This document shows, piece after piece, positions 1 to 8,935 of a stretch of 64,000 nucleotides of DNA. How positions within the stretch are numbered: the stretch's first letter is position 1; each line of letters starts with the position of its first letter. This stretch comes from CAVYGM01 sp963768025 (GTDB lineage: Bacteria > Bacteroidota > Bacteroidia > Cytophagales > Spirosomataceae): positions 62,001 to 126,000 of the forward strand of contig CAVYGM010000042.1 of assembly GCA_963768025.1 (NCBI GenBank), read 5' to 3'. The translations under genes were made by a program, and so were the position numbers. The notes under the pieces were generated by a model. It was given only the letters and a program-made list of their open reading frames with translations, was not told the origin of the DNA and did no database searches.

Positions 1-1
1 A

Positions 2-397
2 GCCAAAAGCGCCTGGATCAATGACTCGTACTGGTTGCTGATGCCCTATAAGCTGAAAGATTCGGGCGTGACCCTTAAGTACATGGGGGCCGAAAAGACC
101 GAAGACGGAGCCAACGCGGAAAAAATTCAGCTTACTTTTGAAAATGTAGGCGATACCCCCCAGAACAGGTACTATGTATGGATTAGCCCCGAGTCGCATA
201 TGGTGACCCAATGGGCGTATTTTGCCAAGAATGACAACGAGAAACCAAACTTCATCAATCCCTGGAAAACCTACACAAAACAGGGAAAGGTGATGATTTC
301 GGGAGATCGGGGACAGCGGCAGATCACGGATATTGCTGTTTTTAACAAGCTGCCCAAATCCGTTTTTGAATCATTCGAAAAACCTACGTTACAATAG
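2..397 (+). CDS. DUF6503-like lipoprotein/secreted protein, C-terminal part
   Basis: The reading frame is open from base 2, so the N-terminus lies outside the window; about 131 residues are visible, ending at TAG 395-397. The visible part starts AKSAWINDSYWLLMPYKLKD and carries LTFENVGDTP, YYVWISPESHMVTQW and a late SGDRG motif. This resembles the C-terminal half of Bacteroidota DUF6503 proteins, predicted periplasmic or outer-membrane beta-rich proteins of unknown role. The family assignment is from memory of conserved motifs (WINDSYW, FENVG, VTQW). No signal peptide can be judged because the start is missing. Function unknown. Confidence 0.6.
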   Translation, partial: AKSAWINDSYWLLMPYKLKDSGVTLKYMGAEKTEDGANAEKIQLTFENVGDTPQNRYYVWISPESHMVTQWAYFAKNDNEKPNFINPWKTYTKQGKVMISGDRGQRQITDIAVFNKLPKSVFESFEKPTLQ

Positions 398-564
398 AGG
401 GATTGGGGCCAGCGAATCGTTATAGTATCCGGCCCTAGGCTGGTATGCCTCTCCATCCATCAAAACTTTTTTGTGAAATAGCGATAAGCAGGCAACCATT
501 TTCTCTTACAACAAACTATAAAAAGGCTACGAGCGATGAGCTACCAGCCAGAAGCTATTTACCC

Positions 565-1629
565 ATGAATACCCAATCGTTGAAAGCACCTGCACCGACA
601 CTTCCTAAAACAATAGGAAAAACAGGTGTGCTGATCGTAAACCTGGGCACCCCAGACAGCCCTGCTACTCCGGATGTACGCAAGTACTTGCGGGAGTTCT
701 TAATGGACGGACGGGTGATTGACATTCCCTATGTGTCGCGCTGGATGTTGATCAACTTGATTATCGCCCCTTTTCGTGCTCCCAAATCGGCCAAGGTGTA
801 CAAGGAGCTATGGACCGAGGAAGGCTCTCCTTTGAAAACCAACGGGTACGCCGTGGAGGGTATGCTTCAAAAGGCCCTGGGTGACCAGTATGTGGTGAAA
901 CTGGCCATGCGCTACCAAAGCCCCAGCATCGAAAGCGGCCTGGCCGAGTTACAGAAATTGGGCCTTTCCAAAATCACCGTTATTCCCTTCTTCCCCCAGT
1001 ATGCCTCCGCCTCGTCGGGCTCTGTGTATGAAGAAGTGATGCGGGTGCTGGCTACCTGGCAGGTGCTGCCAGAGCTTCGGTTTGTAAGCCGGTTTCTGGA
1101 TCACCCCAAATTCATTGAAGGATTTGTGCGGTTGGGAAAGAAATACCTGACGCAAAGGTCTTACGACCACGTGTTGTTTAGTTATCATGGCTTGCCCGAG
1201 CGGCAAATCCTGAAAGGCGACGTGACGAATAACCAGTGCAAATTGGGCGGTTGCTGCGATACGCTCAACGAGCACAACCAGTTTTGTTACCGCGCGCAGT
1301 GCTTTGAAACCACCCGGCTTTTGGTAAAAGAGCTGGGCCTGGCCGAAGGCACGTATACCACCGCTTTCCAATCACGCCTGGGCAAAACACCCTGGATAAA
1401 ACCCTACACTGACGAAGTCATCAAAGAGCTCGTCGGGCGGGGCGTGAAGAGCGTGCTGGCTTTTTCGCCCTCTTTCGTTTCGGATTGTCTCGAAACTACC
1501 ATCGAGATTGGGGACGAGTACAAGGAATTGTTTGAAGAAGCAGGAGGAGAACACTGGCAATTGGTGGAGAGCCTGAACGACAGCGACATTTGGGTAGAAA
1601 CGCTGGTAGATTTGGTAAAGGAAGCATAA
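565..1629 (+). CDS. hemH: Ferrochelatase
   Basis: Inserts Fe2+ into protoporphyrin IX as the last step of protoheme synthesis. 354 residues from the ATG at 565, normal for the family. It opens with GVLIVNLGTPDSP, the conserved ferrochelatase N-terminal strand; the metal-binding His lies in SYHGLPERQ (about H208) and the catalytic Glu in ETTIEIGDEY (about E310). A Cys-rich patch (CKLGGCCDTLNEHNQFC) lies between them. An upstream in-frame ATG at 445 would add 40 residues with no family counterpart, so 565 is preferred. It is followed by a hairpin and T-run. The next gene starts 94 bp downstream on the same strand but is functionally unrelated. Confidence 0.95.
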   Translation: MNTQSLKAPAPTLPKTIGKTGVLIVNLGTPDSPATPDVRKYLREFLMDGRVIDIPYVSRWMLINLIIAPFRAPKSAKVYKELWTEEGSPLKTNGYAVEGMLQKALGDQYVVKLAMRYQSPSIESGLAELQKLGLSKITVIPFFPQYASASSGSVYEEVMRVLATWQVLPELRFVSRFLDHPKFIEGFVRLGKKYLTQRSYDHVLFSYHGLPERQILKGDVTNNQCKLGGCCDTLNEHNQFCYRAQCFETTRLLVKELGLAEGTYTTAFQSRLGKTPWIKPYTDEVIKELVGRGVKSVLAFSPSFVSDCLETTIEIGDEYKELFEEAGGEHWQLVESLNDSDIWVETLVDLVKEA

Positions 1630-1663
1630 ACTGAACGAATCCATCCCTTTTTTGATTTATTAT

Positions 1664-1705
1664 AAAGCCTTGCTCCTTCCATTGAGGTAGCGAGGCTTTT
1701 GTTTT
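1664..1705 (+). terminator. Rho-independent terminator after hemH
   Basis: An 11-bp stem (AAAGCCTTGCT 1664-1674 with AGCGAGGCTTT 1689-1699, one G-T pair) is followed by TTTTGTTTT, 35 bp after the hemH stop. Confidence 0.75.
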
Positions 1706-1723
1706 AACCAATACCAACATACC

Positions 1724-2311
1724 TTGAAAATAGCTATCATCTCTACCTCCCCGCGCAAGGGGAGCAATTCCCTGAAAGTCGCAAAGTACCTCAAATCCAT
1801 TCTATCGGAGCAGCAGGACGACCTTTCCCTTTTTCACTTCGAGGAAGTGGACATTCCTATGGTGGGCCGCAAAAAATTGGATAAAGACAACCTATCGGAG
1901 TTTCAGCAAAAACTCCTCCACGTGTGGGGCGAGGCCGACCTGGTGATTTTTACCCTACCTGAATATAACTGGACTACAAGTGGCGAGTTGATCAATGCAC
2001 TGCATCAGCTAGGAACTAAGCCTTTCGCCGATTTATTCAACAACAAGGTATTTGCCCTGGTGGGAGTATCGACGGGCCGTGGAGGACGCCAACCCTGCCT
2101 TGAAATTAACATGGTGGTTAATAAACTCATCAGCTTCCTGAATCAACACTCGGTGGTATCGCCTAAGATATTCGAATCCCACGAAACGGCGAAGAATCTG
2201 AATGCCGAGGGTGATTCTGAAGGCAATGACATCTACGAAAAAGGTGTCAGGGATTTTGTGAACTTCACCTTACGTATTGCCCAGCAATGGCACGGTGTAC
2301 TCGTTGAGTAG
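1724..2311 (+). CDS. NADPH-dependent FMN reductase (flavodoxin-like)
   Basis: 195-residue flavoprotein of the NADPH-dependent FMN reductase family, which reduces flavin or quinone/azo substrates in the cytoplasm. MKIAIISTSPRKGSNSLKVA is the classic phosphate-binding loop (SxRxxSN type), and LPEYNWTTSGELINALHQL matches the PEYN(x)S motif contacting the flavin. The start is TTG at 1724: the flavin loop begins at residue 6 and no closer ATG exists, so this start is effectively forced. It is followed by a long hairpin and a convergent cysteine desulfurase gene. The physiological substrate cannot be told from sequence. Confidence 0.85.
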   Translation: MKIAIISTSPRKGSNSLKVAKYLKSILSEQQDDLSLFHFEEVDIPMVGRKKLDKDNLSEFQQKLLHVWGEADLVIFTLPEYNWTTSGELINALHQLGTKPFADLFNNKVFALVGVSTGRGGRQPCLEINMVVNKLISFLNQHSVVSPKIFESHETAKNLNAEGDSEGNDIYEKGVRDFVNFTLRIAQQWHGVLVE

Positions 2312-2334
2312 GGGTACCCTCCAAGTCTACTAAT

Positions 2335-2370
2335 CGCTCAAAATCAGATTCAATCTTCTGATTTTGAGCG
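2335..2370. terminator. Long hairpin between convergent genes
   Basis: A perfect 14-bp inverted repeat (CGCTCAAAATCAGA 2335-2348, TCTGATTTTGAGCG 2357-2370, 8-nt loop) lies between the convergent reductase and cysteine desulfurase genes. The arms contain A/T runs but no separate U-tract follows, so a shared bidirectional terminator is likely but not certain. Confidence 0.6.
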
Positions 2371-2384
2371 AATGACTGGTAGCT

Positions 2385-3535
2385 TTACTTTAAAACTCCT
2401 TCTTTTTTATAAAGCTCAGCCAACGTAAAGACGGCATAGTCTACTTCCTCTTTGGTATTGTATTTGCCAAAGGAGAAGCGGATATTCCCACGGTCGGGGG
2501 CTACGTTGAGGGCACCCAGGACGTGTGAGCCCACATCCGACCCACTCGAACAGGCACTACCACCCGATACGGAAATACCGGAGATATCAAGATTGAACAG
2601 CAGCATATCATTCAGCTCAGACGGGGGTAGGCTTACGCTTAGTACGGTATAAAGGCTTTGATCCAGATCAGCTGACAAGCCGTTGAACGTTACTCCTTCG
2701 ATGTGCTCCCGCAACTGTCCGATCATGTAGCTCTTTCAAGCCCCTGATGTGCTGCCGATGGCTCATCCATGTCGCGGTAGGCTATTTCAAGGGCTTTGGC
2801 CAGGCCAACGATCCCGTATACGTTTTCGGTTCCGCCGCGCATGTTACGCTCCTGGGAGCCCCCGTGAACAAAGGGCATGATGCGCGTACCCGGCCGCACA
2901 TACAAAAATCCCACTCCCTTGGGGCCGTGGAATTTGTGCGCTGCCCCCACGATAAACTGTGCTTTTAGCGCTTGCAGGTCGTGCCGGTAATGACCCATGG
3001 TTTGGACGGTATCGCTGTGAAAGATGGCATTGTACTGCTCGCAGAGGTCGCCCACGGCCTGCAAATCCAGCAAATTACCGATTTCGTTATTGCCATGCAT
3101 GAGCGACACGAGCGAGCGCGGATTCGTGCGCAGCAACTCTTCCAGATGCTCCATATCCACGGAACCCTTTTCGTCCAGCCGTACCAGGCTTAGGTGTACC
3201 TGTCCCTGCTTATGCAGGTGTTCAAGCGTATGAAGCACCGCGTGATGCTCCACGGGTGAGGTAATGGCGTGCGTGAGGCCAAACGTATCTATACTGCACC
3301 GAATGGCGGTATTGTCGGCCTCGGTCCCGCCGGAGGTGAAGAATATTTCTGCCGGAGCCGCGTGGAGCAGCCCGGCCACCGCTTTCCGGGCCCGTTCAAT
3401 GGCGGAGCGCACGGAGCGCCCGTGGCTATGAATAGAGGAAGGATTCCCAAACTGCTCGGTCAGTAGGGGCAACATGGCTTCCAGTACCTCGGCATCGAGT
3501 TGGGTGGTGGCGGCGTTATCAAAATATACTTTCAC
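2385..3535 (-). CDS. Cysteine desulfurase (IscS/NifS family), frame broken
   Basis: PLP enzyme that takes sulfur from cysteine for Fe-S clusters and thiolation. The N-terminal 270 residues (2723-3535) hold YFDNAATTQ, FFTSGGTEADN, the PLP-contacting EHH motif (about 96-98) and the Schiff-base lysine in GAAHKFHGPKG (about K201). The rest lies in another frame (2385-2726), with SGGSACSSGS holding the catalytic Cys loop. The halves join if one A is restored to the AAA run at 2734-2736 (complement), giving a continuous protein of about 383 residues, normal for the family. Only a one-base loss separates the halves, so an assembly indel is more likely than a dead gene. IscS versus SufS/NifS subtype is not settled; no isc or suf genes adjoin. 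Confidence 0.85.
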
Positions 3536-3652
3536 GAGTATGGATTTTTAGGGAGTCACAGGCTTACTGTGCTTTTACTCAGGTTGATGAATCAGGATAC
3601 AAATATACAACCCTTTGAGCGCAAAGAAAGTCCATATCCCCTCCCAATCGCC

Positions 3653-3689
3653 AAAAAAGGCACTGGCCGATACTGCCAGTGCCTTTTTT
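3653..3689. terminator. Bidirectional rho-independent terminator
   Basis: A perfect 9-bp stem GGCACTGGC (3659-3667) / GCCAGTGCC (3675-3683) with 7-nt loop is flanked by A6 and T6. On the minus strand it sits about 20 bp past the glmM stop. Confidence 0.9.
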
Positions 3690-3708
3690 GGTAAGTAAAG
3701 AGTATTCT

Positions 3709-5109
3709 TTAAGCTCCTTCCGTGATGGCTTCCTTTATGTCAGAAATAATCTTATTGGCCAGGTTATCCGCCGTGGCCAGGGTGTCCGACTCCGAATAAA
3801 TGCGGATAATAGGCTCTGTATTGGACTTTCGAAGGTGCACCCATTCCTTGTCAAACTCGATACGCACGCCATCAATGGTACTGATCGGCTGTTTGGCGTA
3901 GCGCCTTTTGATACGTTCCAGTATCGCATCCACATCCACATCGGGTGTGAGTTCGATTTTATTTTTCGAGATATAGTATTTCGGGTAGATGGTGCGCAAA
4001 AATGAGGCTGATTTACCAAATTTGGCCAGGTGGGTCAGAAACAAAGCGATCCCTACCAACGCGTCGCGTCCGTAGTGTAGTTCGGGATAGATGATCCCGC
4101 CATTTCCTTCGCCCCCAATTATAGCCCCGTGTTCTTTCATCATGTTCACCACGTGAACCTCCCCCACCGCCGAAGCAAAATACTCCCCGCCGGCCTTCAC
4201 CGTAACATCGCGCAGGGCAATGGTAGACGACATATTGGAAACGGTATTCCCCACTTTATTTTTGAGTACATAATCGGCTACCGCCACTAGGGTATACTCC
4301 TCGCCGAAAGGAGAGCCATCCTCCGAGATAAGGGCCAGCCGATCCACGTCCGGGTCTACCACAATACCCAGATTATAGGACCCGTTCTTGATTTCCCGGC
4401 GGATCTCCCGCAGGTGCTCGGGCAGGGGCTCAGGGTTATGCGCAAAGTTACCCGTTGGCTCGCAGTTGAGTTTCAGGATATTTTCGGCCCGTATTCCCAA
4501 GGCTTCCAGGAGCATTGGTACGGCGATTCCGCCGGTGGAATTGACGGCATCCACGGCAATCCGGAAATTAGCCGCCTCTATCGCGTCGCGATTCACCAGG
4601 GGCAGGGCCAGGATCTGATCAATGTGCTTTTCAAGGTAGGTATCATCGGTACGGTAGCTACCCAGTTTTTTCACCTCCGCGAAGTCAAAATCTTCCTTTT
4701 CTGCCAGCCTCAGTACTTCCGCGCCGTCATCGGCCGAAATAAACTCGCCCTCGTGGTTCAGTAATTTCAGCGCGTTCCACTGAATGGGATTATGGCTAGC
4801 GGTGAGGATAATGCCCCCGGCCGCCTGCTCAGCCGGAACGGCCAGCTCAACGGTGGGGGTGGTGGAAAGCCCCAGATCAATCACATTCCAGCCAACTCCC
4901 TGTAAGGTAGCCGACACTAACCGACTCACCATATCGCCGGACAGCCGGGCATCGCGCCCCAGCACCACTACCTTGCCTTCGGGGCGGGTGCGGCGGAGCC
5001 AGGTGCCGTAGGCAGCGGCAAACTTCACAACGTCAATCGGGGTAAGAGACTCACCAGTTTTTCCACCAATAATACCCCTAATTCCCGAGATAGATTTAAT
5101 AAGCGTCAC
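3709..5109 (-). CDS. glmM: Phosphoglucosamine mutase / phosphohexomutase
   Basis: 466-residue alpha-D-phosphohexomutase. By analogy with GlmM it converts glucosamine-6-P to glucosamine-1-P for UDP-GlcNAc and peptidoglycan. All four family blocks are visible: N-terminal SGIRGIIGG, active-site phosphoserine in TASHNP (about S105), Mg2+ loop DPDVDRL (about 252-258), sugar-binding GGEGNGG (about 332-338) and the phosphate-binding loop RKSNTEPIIR (about 427-436). The length fits GlmM and related phosphomannomutases. In Bacteroidota this subgroup is usually annotated GlmM, but phosphogluco- or phosphomannomutase activity cannot be excluded. Ends at a strong terminator; the transglutaminase gene lies 57 bp upstream and may be co-transcribed. 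Confidence 0.85.
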   Translation of the reverse strand: MTLIKSISGIRGIIGGKTGESLTPIDVVKFAAAYGTWLRRTRPEGKVVVLGRDARLSGDMVSRLVSATLQGVGWNVIDLGLSTTPTVELAVPAEQAAGGIILTASHNPIQWNALKLLNHEGEFISADDGAEVLRLAEKEDFDFAEVKKLGSYRTDDTYLEKHIDQILALPLVNRDAIEAANFRIAVDAVNSTGGIAVPMLLEALGIRAENILKLNCEPTGNFAHNPEPLPEHLREIRREIKNGSYNLGIVVDPDVDRLALISEDGSPFGEEYTLVAVADYVLKNKVGNTVSNMSSTIALRDVTVKAGGEYFASAVGEVHVVNMMKEHGAIIGGEGNGGIIYPELHYGRDALVGIALFLTHLAKFGKSASFLRTIYPKYYISKNKIELTPDVDVDAILERIKRRYAKQPISTIDGVRIEFDKEWVHLRKSNTEPIIRIYSESDTLATADNLANKIISDIKEAITEGA

Positions 5110-5166
5110 AGATTCAAATGCATTAGTGAGAGCACAAAAGTAGGTATTTCCCCTACTATTTTTCCA

Positions 5167-6015
5167 TTATTGTGTATCTACTTCTTCAATATCTACGTGA
5201 GTGGTAAGAATGGAAGTAGCACTTCCACGAAAAGCCCCCATCACGGGCGCCAGCAGGTCATTATCCCCCGAGGCACCCAGGCAAATGTGGTTGTTGACCA
5301 TCGCCCGGCCTTCGGTGGGATCGAACCCCCGCCAGCCCGCGCCGGGCAAATACACCTCCACCCAGGCGTGTAATTCGTGGGCCTGGGCCGGATTGCCATA
5401 GAGGTACCCGCTCACGAAGCGGGCCGCAATGCCCAGGCTACGGCAGGAAGCGATAAAAAGTCCGGCAAAGTCGCGGCAGGAGCCGCTCCGTTCCCGCAGG
5501 GTGCTTTCGGGCGGGTAGGCCTTGCCCACCTCACGATGCTGGTAGATGAAGTTATCATGAATATGGCGGCTCATCTCCGTCAGAAACGACACCGTTTCCC
5601 AGTTGACCTGAACGGCTATTTGACGCGCAAACTGCTCCACGTAAGGGGTGACTTCGTGCGGATTGAGGAAAGGAGCCAGGTATTGCAGGGCCCTTTCGGA
5701 ATAGCGAAAAGGGATGTTTCTGTTGTCAAATGGATACAGTACAAAATCAAATACGTTGAAAGTATCGGATCGGAGGGTCATTTCTGCTTCAACCAGCAAC
5801 CGACTGGTGGGAGCCGAAAAATAAACGACTTGTTGTACGTTGCCTTCGGCATCTACATTACGAATGATCCGGGAAGGGAGCGGATCAATGCGGAGCGAAT
5901 AGTGCAATACCCGCTGATGGGGATAGGCTTTGGGATAAAGATACAGCAAATGCGGGTCTAGCAACACAGGCTTATCATACGTATAGTCCAGCACATGCCT
6001 TACTTTTAAATTCAT
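5167..6015 (-). CDS. Transglutaminase-like cysteine protease of the Anbu cluster
   Basis: 282 residues. N-terminal bacterial transglutaminase-associated domain (about 1-85, from MNLKVRHVLDYTYD), then a transglutaminase-like core with catalytic triad Cys in RSGSCRDFAG (about C180), His in HAWVEV (about H216) and Asp in GFDPTEG (about D232). The ATG at 6013-6015 overlaps the Anbu stop as ATGA, which fixes the start; a longer frame to 6099 would intrude into Anbu and add 28 residues outside the family pattern. The family is regularly linked to Anbu and alpha-E proteins and is thought to act in peptide hydrolysis or cross-linking. Translationally coupled to Anbu. Exact substrate unknown. Confidence 0.9.
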   Translation of the reverse strand: MNLKVRHVLDYTYDKPVLLDPHLLYLYPKAYPHQRVLHYSLRIDPLPSRIIRNVDAEGNVQQVVYFSAPTSRLLVEAEMTLRSDTFNVFDFVLYPFDNRNIPFRYSERALQYLAPFLNPHEVTPYVEQFARQIAVQVNWETVSFLTEMSRHIHDNFIYQHREVGKAYPPESTLRERSGSCRDFAGLFIASCRSLGIAARFVSGYLYGNPAQAHELHAWVEVYLPGAGWRGFDPTEGRAMVNNHICLGASGDNDLLAPVMGAFRGSATSILTTHVDIEEVDTQ

Positions 6016-6746
6016 GAGGGTTCGAGTGATTTGGAAAAAACCGGCTCCATCCATTCTACGGGTAGTTTTTGGACAGAGTTTTTCAGGAGCGCGCTCCATT
6101 GTTTGGCAATATAGTCGAGGTCGTCTTTTTCAAATCGGTGTTCTACTATTCTGAAGGCATTCTTCTCGTACATGATCACATCAATCGGGTAGTCTACGTC
6201 GTTGGAACTAACCCTGGTGGAATCAAACGAAAGAAAGCCGATTTTGAGGGCATCCTGTAAGCTCGAATCGTACTTCAGGCTCCTGTATAGCAAGGGCTTT
6301 CCGTAGCCCGAATTGCCAATAATAAAAAACGGCGACCCCTGCCCCACCTCCACCCAGTTGCCTTCGGGATAGAGCAGAAACAGTTTGTGCTCTTCGTCGT
6401 TTTCGAGCTGTCCGCCCACGATCGAAAACAGGTTGAAGGCCAGCCCGGCCTCGGTCAGCGAAATCTTATCTTCTTCGGCTACCCGCCTTACCTGCGCCCC
6501 AAATGCGTTTACTGCCTTGTAGAGTTTATTGAAGCTGGAGTCCTGTTCTTCCAGTACTTCTTTGAAGTAGGTGATCGCTTTGTCACGAACCGAGCGCAAG
6601 CCCGACGTCATGATAAACAACGAGTGGTTTTCGAGCTGGTGAACCGACACTTTCTTATTAGTCGACACTTCGGTGCCGGAGGTCAGGCGGGTATCGGCAA
6701 TCGCAACTAAGCCCGAGGCTACTTTTATACCAAGGCAGTAGGTCAT
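6012..6746 (-). CDS. Anbu / proteasome-type protease (bacterial proteasome homologue)
   Basis: 244-residue member of the Ntn-hydrolase proteasome fold (COG3484, Anbu). Starts MTYCLGIKV; removal of Met exposes the expected nucleophile Thr2, followed by a proteasome-like Asp (D18 in AIADTR) and Lys (K31/K32 in NKKV) at active-site spacing. Length matches Anbu. Anbu forms open helical rings in other bacteria and is associated with stress or amino-acid limitation. Here it lies between alpha-E (upstream) and transglutaminase (overlapping by 4 bp). The fourth usual partner, a circularly permuted ATP-grasp, is not in the window. Confident on the family; the target of proteolysis is unknown. Confidence 0.92.
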   Translation of the reverse strand: MTYCLGIKVASGLVAIADTRLTSGTEVSTNKKVSVHQLENHSLFIMTSGLRSVRDKAITYFKEVLEEQDSSFNKLYKAVNAFGAQVRRVAEEDKISLTEAGLAFNLFSIVGGQLENDEEHKLFLLYPEGNWVEVGQGSPFFIIGNSGYGKPLLYRSLKYDSSLQDALKIGFLSFDSTRVSSNDVDYPIDVIMYEKNAFRIVEHRFEKDDLDYIAKQWSALLKNSVQKLPVEWMEPVFSKSLEPS

Positions 6747-6767
6747 TGAGTCAATTTTGTATAAAAA

Positions 6768-6824
6768 AATGATAGACTGAGAGAATAGTACAAAAATAAA
6801 CTTTCATTCTCTCAATCTACCATT
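6768..6824. repeat. Inverted-arm intergenic repeat (variant of the GAATGA family)
   Basis: Arms AATGATAGACTGAGAGAAT (6768-6786) and ATTCTCTCAATCTACCATT (6806-6824) pair with two mismatches around a 19-nt A/T-rich loop, in the 89 bp between alpha-E and Anbu. Words ATGATAG and GAGAGAAT resemble the GAATGAGT/GAATGATA tracts elsewhere in the window; this is the most divergent copy. Confidence 0.6.
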
Positions 6825-6835
6825 CAACTTTAAAA

Positions 6836-7861
6836 TTAATGCAGCCGCAAGGATTCAATCCTCTGGAACTGGCCCGCCGACTGGCTTTGCGACTGGCTTT
6901 GCGACTGAATGGGCTTGGCATCAAAATACATATCGAAAATAGTGTTATCCACTTCGTTATTGAGCCGTTGGAAATGATCCAGATATTGATGAAGCCCCGT
7001 TTTGAATATATCTTCGATCTCCGTGAATTCGATTTCACACCGTAGCTTACTGATCGCCTTTTCGGAGGGATTGGAGAAGCTTTGGCCGGGGATGGTACCG
7101 GCTACCGCATACAGGGATAGTTCGGCCTGCCGTACACAGTAGGCAATGGATCGGGGGAATAATTTGTCCAGAATCAGAAACTCCACGATGTTCATAGGCG
7201 TCAAATCCGCGTGGGTCTGACGGTACATGTTGTAGGCACTCACGGATTTCAGCACGGCTGTCCACATCATCAGATCGAGGGTAGAACCGGTGGCACCACT
7301 GTCCTGCAAGAGTGTAAAATATTTTACATCCAGAAAACGGGAAGACTTATCGCCCCGCTCGATATGCCGGCCCAATTGCCCAAAATGCCAGGCTTCGTTG
7401 CGGGTAATGGTGGAGTCTACTACGCCGTGAAACAGCTGGCAACGTCGCTTGATCTCGCCAAAAAACTCCTGCATCAGGTCCAGGTTTCGGAAGTTGCTGG
7501 GGGAGGTTTCGCGCAGGAACAGATAAAACCCGTTGATGCTTTCCCACATTTCTTTCGAGATGGTTTCGCGGATCGTGCGGGCATTTTCACGGGCTTCATA
7601 AAGGCAGCTTACGATGGAATTGGGGTTCCGCTTATCGAACGTCATGAAGTAGATCACATCTTCACGGGTAGGCTTTTCGAAATATTCATAAAACAGAAAA
7701 TGATCCGCAGTAGCCGTAAGCAAGGGCTCCCATTGCTCGTCCACATCGGGTGGTAGGTCCAGGGCCATATTAAAATTTACCCCCACAAAGCGGGCGTAGT
7801 TTTCCACCCGCTCCATGTAGCGGTTCATCCAGTAAATCGAATTGGCAACGCGGCTCAGCAT
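6836..7861 (-). CDS. Alpha-E domain protein (DUF403)
   Basis: 341 residues, beginning MLSRVANSIYWMNRYMERVENYAR, the diagnostic start of alpha-E (DUF403) proteins, an all-helical family. Further family-like stretches are NEAWHFGQLGRHIERGDKSSR and MNIVEFLILDKLFPRSI. These proteins co-occur with transglutaminase, Anbu and ATP-grasp genes, and a role in an uncharacterised peptide ligation/hydrolysis system has been proposed. First gene of the Anbu cluster here, 89 bp before Anbu. The C-terminus has a short (QS)n stretch encoded by two perfect copies of a 12-bp tandem repeat (6879-6902). The upstream 285 bp hold AT-rich promoter-like sequence and the terminator of the preceding gene. Confidence 0.88.
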   Translation of the reverse strand: MLSRVANSIYWMNRYMERVENYARFVGVNFNMALDLPPDVDEQWEPLLTATADHFLFYEYFEKPTREDVIYFMTFDKRNPNSIVSCLYEARENARTIRETISKEMWESINGFYLFLRETSPSNFRNLDLMQEFFGEIKRRCQLFHGVVDSTITRNEAWHFGQLGRHIERGDKSSRFLDVKYFTLLQDSGATGSTLDLMMWTAVLKSVSAYNMYRQTHADLTPMNIVEFLILDKLFPRSIAYCVRQAELSLYAVAGTIPGQSFSNPSEKAISKLRCEIEFTEIEDIFKTGLHQYLDHFQRLNNEVDNTIFDMYFDAKPIQSQSQSQSQSAGQFQRIESLRLH

Positions 7862-8063
7862 AGTACTATGTAGATTTGTAAATATCGAAATATGCGCAAT
7901 TTTATAAGAATAGTGTGCTAATAAACAAAATAGTATTCTGTAATGATAAAATTAAGGAAAATATTATATTTTGTGTGAATATATTACAGAGAATCTGGAA
8001 CGGAAGGACACAGGTAAATTTAAGGTAAATGGTAGTAGATAACTAATCCTATTTGACCAAATC

Positions 8064-8105
8064 AAAAAGCCACGGCCTTCCTCCGTCAGGTAGGAAGGCC
8101 GTGGC
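8064..8105 (-). terminator. Rho-independent terminator after the DUF1275 gene
   Basis: 14-bp perfect stem (GCCACGGCCTTCCT 8069-8082 / AGGAAGGCCGTGGC 8092-8105), followed on the minus strand by T5 (A5 at 8064-8068). Confidence 0.85.
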
Positions 8106-8146
8106 CGTGGCAAATCGTAAAGTAGAGAAAATAAGCCCTCGCTAGG

Positions 8147-8932
8147 CTAAGCATATTCCTCCACTTCCACCTCGCGAAAGACTGTCTCCTGAGCTTTTAC
8201 CGGTGTCTGCTCTCTTTTTCGAATCAGTTTCAAGAGGCGGAGCCGGGAGTAATCGTAAAAAATAACCACCACCACCACGCCCGACACTACATAGAACACC
8301 CCGAACTGCAAATGGGTATAAAGCAGAGCCGAAACCACCCCGGCGCTAAGGTAAGACACCGCCACCGCGCTGAGGAGCTTGGCCTTGCCCACCAGTTCGG
8401 CGTTCTGCCGGAACTCCTTCTGGGTAAACATCGAGAACAGGATTCCCAGGTCGGTGGTAAGGCCGGTCAGGTGGGTGGTTTTTACGGCAAAATTTGAGAT
8501 ACTGGCCGTCAGGCCGTTTTGCATACCCATGGCAAAGAGCATCAGCGCCACCATCACTTCGGTTTCCGTGAGGGTCTCGCGGTAGAAATACTGCCCGTAG
8601 GTACCTACTGACAGCAGACACAGCAGTTCCAATACCAGCGGCAGGGCATGGGCTAGATAGGCATTCTTTCGGTTTAGGTTGATGATGATGAAGTTGGATA
8701 GGAAAGCCCCCAGAAAAAAGAGCAAAATCCACGAGAACACTACCGCCACCTGATACCACTGCCCTTTGGCGATTTCTCCCGCCAATATGGCATAATGGCC
8801 CGTGACGTTGGATGTAAAGGCAAAAAACACGATGAGCGAGGCCACATTGACCATACCCGCCGAAATCGCCGTCAGGACGCCCAGCTGTATATTATCTTTC
8901 AGGCTGCGACTATTATTGTATTTCCTAAGCAT
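8147..8932 (-). CDS. DUF1275 (YoaK-like) membrane protein
   Basis: 261 residues with about six hydrophobic segments. The first holds AISAGMVNVASLIVFFAFTSNVTGHY, containing the family-type glycine/asparagine-rich NVTGH turn; HLTGLTTDLG is a second typical DUF1275 loop, and FAMGMQNGLTASISNFAVKTTHLTG links them. The C-terminus is charged and cytoplasmic. Inner-membrane family of unknown transport or sensing function. It starts 3 bp after the 155-residue gene stops, so the two are almost certainly one transcript. Confidence 0.8.
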   Translation of the reverse strand: MLRKYNNSRSLKDNIQLGVLTAISAGMVNVASLIVFFAFTSNVTGHYAILAGEIAKGQWYQVAVVFSWILLFFLGAFLSNFIIINLNRKNAYLAHALPLVLELLCLLSVGTYGQYFYRETLTETEVMVALMLFAMGMQNGLTASISNFAVKTTHLTGLTTDLGILFSMFTQKEFRQNAELVGKAKLLSAVAVSYLSAGVVSALLYTHLQFGVFYVVSGVVVVVIFYDYSRLRLLKLIRKREQTPVKAQETVFREVEVEEYA

Positions 8933-8935
8933 AAG

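Noticed and set aside
445..564. Extended N-terminus for ferrochelatase
   Set aside because: Forty extra residues without family match; the conserved core begins just after the Met at 565.
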